Source: Candidatus Nanohalarchaeota archaeon (GTDB lineage: Archaea > EX4484-52 > B79-G9). From it: 11,044 nt of DNA. The notes beneath the pieces are model-generated. The model was not told the origin of the DNA. It ran no database searches and saw nothing but the letters and a program-made list of their open reading frames with translations. Location of the stretch: positions 1-11,044 of the forward strand of contig JAUVEK010000036.1 of the NCBI GenBank assembly GCA_030594795.1, given 5' to 3'. Shown here one piece after another: positions 7,738 to 11,044 of the stretch. A program made the translations under genes and the position numbers. Each line of letters starts with the position of its first letter. Position 1 is the stretch's first letter.

Positions 7738-7748
7738 AAAAAAATAAA
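7738..7748 (-). terminator. T-tract terminator after the two-helix membrane protein gene
   Basis: On the minus strand TTTATTTTTTT lies 13 bases after the stop codon at 7761. Archaeal RNA polymerase is known to stop at such T-runs without a required hairpin. Confidence 0.5.
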
Positions 7749-7760
7749 GAGGCGGAAAAG

Positions 7761-8042
7761 TCACTTTCGCCGGAGCGACCTTTTCCATTCGTCCTCACCC
7801 ACATTGTCATTCCGTCGTTTCAGTCTCAGCAACACCAAAATGGATAGTAGACCCATCAAGATGAACCCTCCCCCGATAACATATCGAGCGAGGCTCAAGT
7901 CAACCTCATCGTAGGCTTCTTCAGTCACTGGAACTGACAGTTTCATATCTTCTATGTCCGTCCCCATAACTGCTATCAGGATTGCTGCCAGTCCAACTAC
8001 AACCAGCACCACTCCCGCAAGTCTCACATCTCCAGGTTTCAT
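7761..8042 (-). CDS. Small membrane protein with two transmembrane helices, function unknown
   Basis: I do not recognise a family. The 93 residues form a first helix at about 8-27 (LAGVVLVVVGLAAILIAVMG), an acidic loop with TEEAYDEVD, a second helix at about 54-72 (YVIGGGFILMGLLSILVLL), and a basic tail RLKRRN...KRSLRRK. The charge pattern suggests that the loop is outside and the tail is in the cytoplasm. The start ATG at 8042 follows AGGAT by a few bases, and a stronger GGAGG lies farther upstream. It has its own promoter and a leader that is also found upstream of the 197-residue exported protein gene, so the two are probably regulated together. It may be a membrane partner or anchor of the exported proteins, but this is inference. 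Confidence 0.75.
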   Translation of the reverse strand: MKPGDVRLAGVVLVVVGLAAILIAVMGTDIEDMKLSVPVTEEAYDEVDLSLARYVIGGGFILMGLLSILVLLRLKRRNDNVGEDEWKRSLRRK

Positions 8043-8070
8043 TTTATCCTTCTATGCCTCCTTCTAATAT

Positions 8071-8178
8071 CCCAAAAATAGTTCAATCCTCCACCCATTT
8101 CAGGGCTTCATTCGCAGGCACTGTTAAGAACTAATTCACTCTAAATTGCTCTCACCAAAATCACTGAACTACTTAAAA
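8071..8178 (-). repeat. Duplicated leader, copy A, with TATA box
   Basis: This stretch matches 9150-9256 at about four of five bases by eye. Identical blocks on the minus strand, in order, are GTGAGAGCAATTTAGAG, CAGTGCCTGCGAATGAAGCC and GGGTGGAGGATTGAA. A TATA-like TTTTTTAAGT at 8172-8181 would start transcription near the first block, so the repeat is mostly 5' untranslated leader of the gene at 8042. Confidence 0.75.
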
Positions 8179-8179
8179 A

Positions 8180-8211
8180 ACGTGAGAGTTACTGCAAAAT
8201 ATCACTCACGT
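8180..8211 (-). terminator. Hairpin plus T-run ending the winged-helix gene
   Basis: On the minus strand ACGTGAG (8211-8205) pairs perfectly with CTCACGT (8186-8180) around an 18-base loop, followed by TTTTT. The hairpin spans the stop codon of the winged-helix gene at 8189. Its T-run is also the first part of the TATA box of the next gene, so terminator and promoter overlap. Confidence 0.5.
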
Positions 8212-8464
8212 CCTTTAATCTCCCCTGCAAATCTTTTCCTCGTTCTGTAAGTCCGTAGATCGTCCCTACTGTAGGGTCATCGATTTTTTCTACAAAGCCA
8301 CGCTCTTGGAGGTTGTCAAAATATTTCTCGAAACTCCACCAATCTAAATAAGCCTTTTTCATGATGCGTGTCTTCTTCGCCCTTCTTCCTTCATCAGATA
8401 TTACGCCCAGTATGTCCAAAATAAGTTCCCATCTGCTTCTTTGCATTGTTCTTCTGCCGTTCAT
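8189..8464 (-). CDS. Winged helix-turn-helix DNA-binding protein, HTH_45/Sso10a-like
   Basis: This is a 91-residue basic protein, probably a transcriptional regulator. Residues about 12-60 form the helix-turn-helix: SRWELILDILGVI, then KKTRIMKKAYLDWWSFEKYF, then the LQERGFV helix end. The wing follows as GTIYGLTERGKDL. This pattern is typical of short archaeal winged-helix proteins in the HTH_45 group, though the dimerising coiled coil of Sso10a is short or missing. I chose ATG 8464, downstream of AGGAGGTGA, with a ten-base spacer. The frame is open up to 8569, but those residues would overlap the upstream gene and cross the promoter region. A TATA box (8514-8520) with an adjoining inverted repeat precedes it, so it may control itself and its neighbours. 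Confidence 0.8.
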   Translation of the reverse strand: MNGRRTMQRSRWELILDILGVISDEGRRAKKTRIMKKAYLDWWSFEKYFDNLQERGFVEKIDDPTVGTIYGLTERGKDLQGRLKDVSDILQ

Positions 8465-8493
8465 TTTTTTCGTGTCACCTCCTAAATTATTAG

Positions 8494-8520
8494 AGGGACC
8501 AAAAAACAGTCCCTTTAAAA
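8494..8520 (-). promoter_or_regulatory. TATA box with adjoining inverted repeat before the winged-helix gene
   Basis: TTTTAAA on the minus strand (8514-8520) is a TATA-like box. Directly downstream, AGGGAC at 8494-8499 and GTCCCT at 8509-8514 form a perfect 6-base inverted repeat whose loop holds an A6 run on the plus strand. It could be an autoregulatory operator, or a 3' hairpin of the upstream 197-residue gene, which ends 24 bases before it. A related repeat follows the 179-residue gene at 9268-9292. Confidence 0.45.
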
Positions 8521-8537
8521 CTATTCCTTTTTTTTGC

Positions 8538-9131
8538 TTACCTCTTCCTCTTGAACACAAGGTACCCAATCGCTAACAGTCCTGCAATTGCGAATACAGC
8601 TACGAAGCAGGATGTTGTTGTCTTAATTGGTGTTATTCTCTCATTGCACTCTTCAACGAGTGCCTCCAGAGAATCAAGTTCCAATTGGCTGTTCCCGGTG
8701 CGAAATCTAAAGACCAGACATTTGCTCCTCCAAATGGAGTCGAATTCTTTGTAATCCATGTCCCAATATAATATTTCAGTGTTATCGATGTATATTTTAT
8801 CTCCGAATACTACCGCATCATAGCACAATTTTGCTTGTTCCACATTCGGGTAACTCTCAATGAAGAAATAGCAGTACCCACTGCTGCTATTTTCATACTT
8901 ACCCATATTCTTCTTAATATCTACATTGTCACTACTTCCCAGAATACCGTAAGATGAAATTGTCGATGCATTTAGGACAAAATCTGTGTTTGGTATCCGA
9001 TTGGGGAACAATTCTCTTAACTCCCCTTGGCATCCATCCTGACTCGTTGCAACACCTGCCGTCGTCATCACTAATCCTAGGATCGCTGCAATGGCAGTCC
9101 ACAGCATAACCTTTCCTTTTTTTCCTATCAT
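8538..9131 (-). CDS. Exported protein with C-terminal membrane anchor, function unknown
   Basis: I do not recognise a family. The 197 residues begin with a basic MIGKKGK and a hydrophobic segment at about 8-29, a signal peptide or signal anchor. They continue with an outside domain of about 140 residues and end with a membrane helix (CFVAVFAIAGLLAIGYLVF) and the stop-transfer tail KRKR. Five Cys residues lie in the outside domain and a sixth at the border of the last helix, so disulfides are possible. The stretch ESYPNVEQAKLCYDAVV and the following pattern resemble the 179-residue protein upstream, suggesting distant paralogy. The start ATG at 9131 follows GGAGA and overlaps the stop of a 9-codon frame in its leader (TAATG). 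The leader repeats upstream of the gene at 8042. Confidence 0.8.
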   Translation of the reverse strand: MIGKKGKVMLWTAIAAILGLVMTTAGVATSQDGCQGELRELFPNRIPNTDFVLNASTISSYGILGSSDNVDIKKNMGKYENSSSGYCYFFIESYPNVEQAKLCYDAVVFGDKIYIDNTEILYWDMDYKEFDSIWRSKCLVFRFRTGNSQLELDSLEALVEECNERITPIKTTTSCFVAVFAIAGLLAIGYLVFKRKR

Positions 9132-9149
9132 TATCCATTCTCCTTTATT

Positions 9150-9256
9150 CCCAAAAACATTTCAATCCTCCACCCCCTCAGGCTTCATTCGCAGGCACTG
9201 TAATCCTCTAAATCTCTCTAAATTGCTCTCACAGAAATCACTATACTAATTTAAAG
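9150..9256 (-). repeat. Duplicated leader, copy B, with TATA box
   Basis: This is the counterpart of 8071-8178. A TATA-like CTTTAAATTA at 9247-9256 lies about 20 bases before the shared block GTGAGAGCAATTTAGAG, where transcription would begin. The copy carries ATG at 9160 right after GGAGGATTGAA, opening a 9-codon frame that ends in TAATG at the main start. In copy A this ATG is replaced by CTA, so the short frame is not shared. Confidence 0.75.
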
Positions 9257-9259
9257 AAA

Positions 9260-9292
9260 AAAACAACGAGGGAATAAAAAAACATCTCCCTC
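9260..9292 (-). terminator. Hairpin plus T-run ending the 179-residue exported protein gene
   Basis: On the minus strand GAGGGA (9292-9287) pairs with TCCCTC (9273-9268). The loop contains seven T, and GTTG plus another run of seven T follows the hairpin. It begins ten bases after the stop codon at 9302. The T-run lies just upstream of the next gene's TATA box. Confidence 0.55.
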
Positions 9293-9301
9293 AAAAAATT
9301 T

Positions 9302-9841
9302 TCAACTTCCCGAATCAGCGTATGAGTAGACTATGCTATCCATTTCTTTTACTGACATTCCAAAACTTCGCATTGTGAACAGAATGTTTCCATTCTGCCA
9401 TACTGCGAATGTTGCTGGACCATGACAGTACATGAGAATATGAATGTCGTCCTGTAAGATACAAAACGGCAGTCTATTCCTTGACCCGACATTTGCAGTG
9501 TCTGTTACTCTTTGCTTTATACCTTCATATGCGAGCATAGCATCTGCTGGGCTACCATAGTTGTTGACCCATAGTCTTGCTATGCCTGCATCTCTGTCTT
9601 CTATCGTGTAAACCGCCATGATTCCATTAAGGGCTCCACTTTCCATGTAGCTTGGGATATTCTCTAACCCAAACCTCTCGACTAAGTCTTCCTGTAAGAT
9701 TATCCCCTGAGCAGGCTCCTCTATTAATAAATCACGGAGCCCGTCACTTGATGTCATCGCCGCCGCTGCAAAGACTGATGCCAATATTATCGCAGCTACA
9801 ATACCTATCCCTATCGTCGCTTTACCTCTATTTGTGTTCAT
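9302..9841 (-). CDS. Exported protein, function unknown
   Basis: I do not recognise a family. The 179 residues start with MNTNRGK and a hydrophobic Ala/Ile-rich segment at about 9-28, ending AAAAMTSSDG, which looks like a signal peptide or single N-terminal anchor. The rest is a soluble outside domain with two Cys residues and no C-terminal helix. A stretch NNYGSPADAMLAYEGIKQRV, and later VWQNGNILFTMRSF followed by KEMDSIV, matches in order a similar pattern in the 197-residue neighbour, so both may share one fold. Start ATG 9841 is preceded by TTTAGGAGGTGA. Inside the spacer an ATG is followed at once by TAA. A TATA-like ATTTATGAG at 9937-9945 could drive it. Confidence 0.75.
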   Translation of the reverse strand: MNTNRGKATIGIGIVAAIILASVFAAAAMTSSDGLRDLLIEEPAQGIILQEDLVERFGLENIPSYMESGALNGIMAVYTIEDRDAGIARLWVNNYGSPADAMLAYEGIKQRVTDTANVGSRNRLPFCILQDDIHILMYCHGPATFAVWQNGNILFTMRSFGMSVKEMDSIVYSYADSGS

Positions 9842-9936
9842 TTTTTACATATTCACCTCCTAAAGCCCTATACTTTCTCTATACAGATGGGCTAGCCTGC
9901 ACAGAGAATCATCAAATGAATTCAGATGATAATAAT

Positions 9937-9945
9937 CTCATAAAT
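9937..9945 (-). promoter_or_regulatory. Possible TATA box of the 179-residue gene
   Basis: The minus strand reads ATTTATGAG, a moderate TATA match about 100 bases before the start codon, which would give a leader of roughly 75 bases. A much better TATA box lies at 10244-10253, so this one is uncertain. Confidence 0.3.
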
Positions 9946-9997
9946 TCAGAATCAAAAGAAGCCCAAAATCAGCTCCTTTTCAGGAAAGAGACGTAAA

Positions 9998-10016
9998 GAC
10001 ACATTCTTAATGTGTC
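9998..10016. repeat. Perfect inverted repeat in the long intergenic region
   Basis: GACACATT and AATGTGTC are perfect 8-base arms around CTT. It lies about 50 bases upstream of the possible promoter of the 179-residue gene. It may be an operator, or a structure in a transcript started at the strong TATA box near 10250. No T-run follows on the minus strand. Confidence 0.5.
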
Positions 10017-10089
10017 AGAATTATCAGCAAAACTACCAAAATCAACAAATCAGTCTTACCTGAGACCGTTGCCGATTATTAAATTTTTC

Positions 10090-10120
10090 AATATCGCAAA
10101 TTCACAATATCTACGATATT
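10090..10120. repeat. AATATCG/CGATATT inverted repeat
   Basis: Perfect 7-base arms are separated by 17 bases, and the centre holds a further copy of CAATATC, so the word occurs in both orientations. A regulator site is possible. The rest of 9842-10369 shows no coding frame that I can support. Confidence 0.35.
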
Positions 10121-10243
10121 TAAGACAAAAACAGAATTCTACTGCCTTTGCCTTTTACTAAATCTATTCAAATGTTGTATATTCAATAAACATAACAATA
10201 ACCATCAACAGACAGCCGCAATAGTGTTACTACCAAGAAATAA

Positions 10244-10253
10244 CTTTATAAAT
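10244..10253 (-). promoter_or_regulatory. Strong TATA box in the long intergenic region
   Basis: The minus strand reads ATTTATAAAG preceded by CGGAAG, a good BRE-plus-TATA pair. Transcription would start near 10222 toward the 179-residue gene. It could give that gene a leader of about 380 bases, or a separate small RNA. Confidence 0.45.
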
Positions 10254-10265
10254 CTTCCGAAACAG

Positions 10266-10272
10266 AAAAAAA
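10266..10272 (-). terminator. T-tract after the aspartate-semialdehyde dehydrogenase gene
   Basis: Seven T on the minus strand follow a GC-rich GCGGCGGCGGC, about 100 bases after the stop at 10370. The arrangement suits an archaeal T-run terminator. It lies just ahead of the TATA box at 10244-10253. Confidence 0.4.
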
Positions 10273-10369
10273 GCCGCCGCCGCATCCACATAACATCAAA
10301 ATCTGCTGCAAACAGGCAAAGAACCCCAACTTCCCCATACACCAGGGAATCTTCACTTATCAGGCGCCC

Positions 10370-11044
10370 CTAAAACCTCTCCCCAACAACAACTTCCCCA
10401 ATCTGGACCGCATTCAGCGCAGCCCCCTTAAGAAGCTGGTCCCCGCACACAAAAAACTCAACTCCGCGCTCCCCAAAAACAAGATTCTGCCTGATCCTCC
10501 CGACCTCCACATCATACTTTTCAGTAGCATTCAGAGGCATAGGATAAACATTATTCAGAATATCATCACACACAACAATCCCCGGGGTCCCCTCAAACAC
10601 CTTCAAAACATCATCAGCACTAACCTTTTTCTCAGTTTCAACAACAATGCTCAGAGAATGCGCCCTCATGGTCGGGATTCTCACGCAGGTGCATGATATT
10701 GGAATGCCCTCATCCCCGAAAATCTTATGCGTCTCCCACACAACCTTCATCTCCTCCCGGGTATATTTATTATCCAAAAAACAATCAATATGCGGTATAA
10801 CATTAAACGCGATAGGATGCGAAAAAACCTTATTGCGCGCCTTCTTCCCCTCAAGCACCCTCCCGGTCTCCTCGCGAAGCTCAGCCATGCCCCCGTTCCC
10901 GGCGCCGCTGGTTGCCTGGTAAGTGGAAATGATGACCTTCCTGAGCCCATACTTCTTATAAATCTGGTAAAGTGGTATAGCTGCAATCGCAGTAGTGCAG
11001 TTGGGATTGGCAATCAGCATAGAATCACCAATTGCAGAAGCATT
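10370..11044 (-). CDS. asd: Aspartate-semialdehyde dehydrogenase, bacterial type (N-terminus outside window)
   Basis: The enzyme reduces aspartyl phosphate to aspartate semialdehyde with NADPH, the branch step toward lysine, threonine, methionine and diaminopimelate. The frame is open to the right edge, so 224 C-terminal residues are seen and the NADP-binding start is missing. The catalytic Cys is in LIANPNCTTA, the substrate-binding Gln in ISTYQATSGAG, and the Arg and His in CVRIPTMRAHS. The conserved HPIAFNVIPHIDCFLDNKYT and RQNLVFGE near the end place it in the bacterial-type family with the longer dimerisation domain. An in-frame ATG at 11020 is internal to the protein, since the family sequence NASAIGDS continues upstream of it. 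Neighbours give no hint of which amino acid pathway it serves here. Confidence 0.93.
   Translation of the reverse strand, partial: NASAIGDSMLIANPNCTTAIAAIPLYQIYKKYGLRKVIISTYQATSGAGNGGMAELREETGRVLEGKKARNKVFSHPIAFNVIPHIDCFLDNKYTREEMKVVWETHKIFGDEGIPISCTCVRIPTMRAHSLSIVVETEKKVSADDVLKVFEGTPGIVVCDDILNNVYPMPLNATEKYDVEVGRIRQNLVFGERGVEFFVCGDQLLKGAALNAVQIGEVVVGERF

Noticed and set aside
7546..7788. An 80-residue hydrophobic frame on the minus strand with a passable ribosome site
   Set aside because: Its hydrophobic part comes from the T-rich side of the ten-base A-tract array and T-tract. It overlaps the end of the two-helix protein gene and runs across the mpgS promoter.
8071..8128. Short peptide frame MPANEALKWVED in leader copy A
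   Set aside because: It starts with GTG without a ribosome site and is broken by indels in copy B, so coding is unlikely.
8465..8569. N-terminal extension of the winged-helix protein by 35 residues
   Set aside because: It would cross the AGGAGGTGA site, the inverted repeat and the TATA box, and overlap the upstream gene. The ATG at 8464 fits the family length.
8932..9138. A 68-residue Cys-containing minus-strand frame
   Set aside because: It is an out-of-frame overlap with the start of the 197-residue exported protein, which has a clear signal segment and anchor.
9905..9960. TGATGA and CTGA words suggesting a C/D-box RNA
   Set aside because: The boxes are in the wrong order and spacing for a C/D RNA.
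1..11044. CRISPR array, tRNA, rRNA, insertion sequence or transposase
   Set aside because: I saw no regularly spaced direct repeats with spacers, no cloverleaf, and no transposase motifs on either strand.

Overview
All genes that can be supported in this window lie on the minus strand, so transcription runs from high to low coordinates. The organism is most probably an archaeon. TATA-like boxes sit upstream of most transcription units, some ribosome binding sites are of the GGTGA type, one short regulator resembles the archaeal winged-helix family HTH_45, and there is an operon for mannosylglycerate, a solute best known from (hyper)thermophilic archaea and some thermophilic bacteria. I cannot name a species.

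Layout from right to left (transcription order). (1) 11044-10370: the C-terminal part of a bacterial-type aspartate-semialdehyde dehydrogenase, cut by the window edge. (2) 10369-9842: about 530 bases without a gene, holding a T-tract, a strong minus-strand TATA box, and two inverted repeats. (3) 9841-7761: four small genes of unknown function. They are a 179-aa exported protein, a 197-aa exported and C-terminally anchored protein, a 91-aa winged-helix regulator, and a 93-aa two-helix membrane protein. A leader of about 105 bp is duplicated upstream of the second and the fourth, and hairpins follow three of the four genes. (4) 7760-7511: a non-coding gap with a T-tract, a perfect 8-bp inverted repeat, and a ten-base periodic A-tract array ahead of the next promoter. 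(5) 7510-2588: a tight operon for mannosyl-3-phosphoglycerate synthase, its phosphatase, a GH38 alpha-mannosidase and a small type II phosphomannose isomerase-like cupin. (6) 2587-2283: a regulatory gap with repeated words, palindromes and two TATA boxes. (7) 2282-1: an overlapping zinc/manganese ABC importer operon (binding lipoprotein, ATPase, permease), with the permease cut at the window edge.

In the mannosylglycerate operon the synthase joins GDP-mannose to 3-phosphoglycerate and the phosphatase releases mannosylglycerate. The cupin may help supply mannose phosphates. The GH38 enzyme, related to the family that contains the bacterial mannosylglycerate hydrolase MngB, would add a breakdown step to a synthesis operon. 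The least explained part is 7.76-9.85 kb: two exported proteins that look distantly related, a DNA-binding protein and a membrane protein, tied together by a duplicated leader, related hairpins and near-identical ribosome binding sites. This is the best candidate here for an undescribed system.
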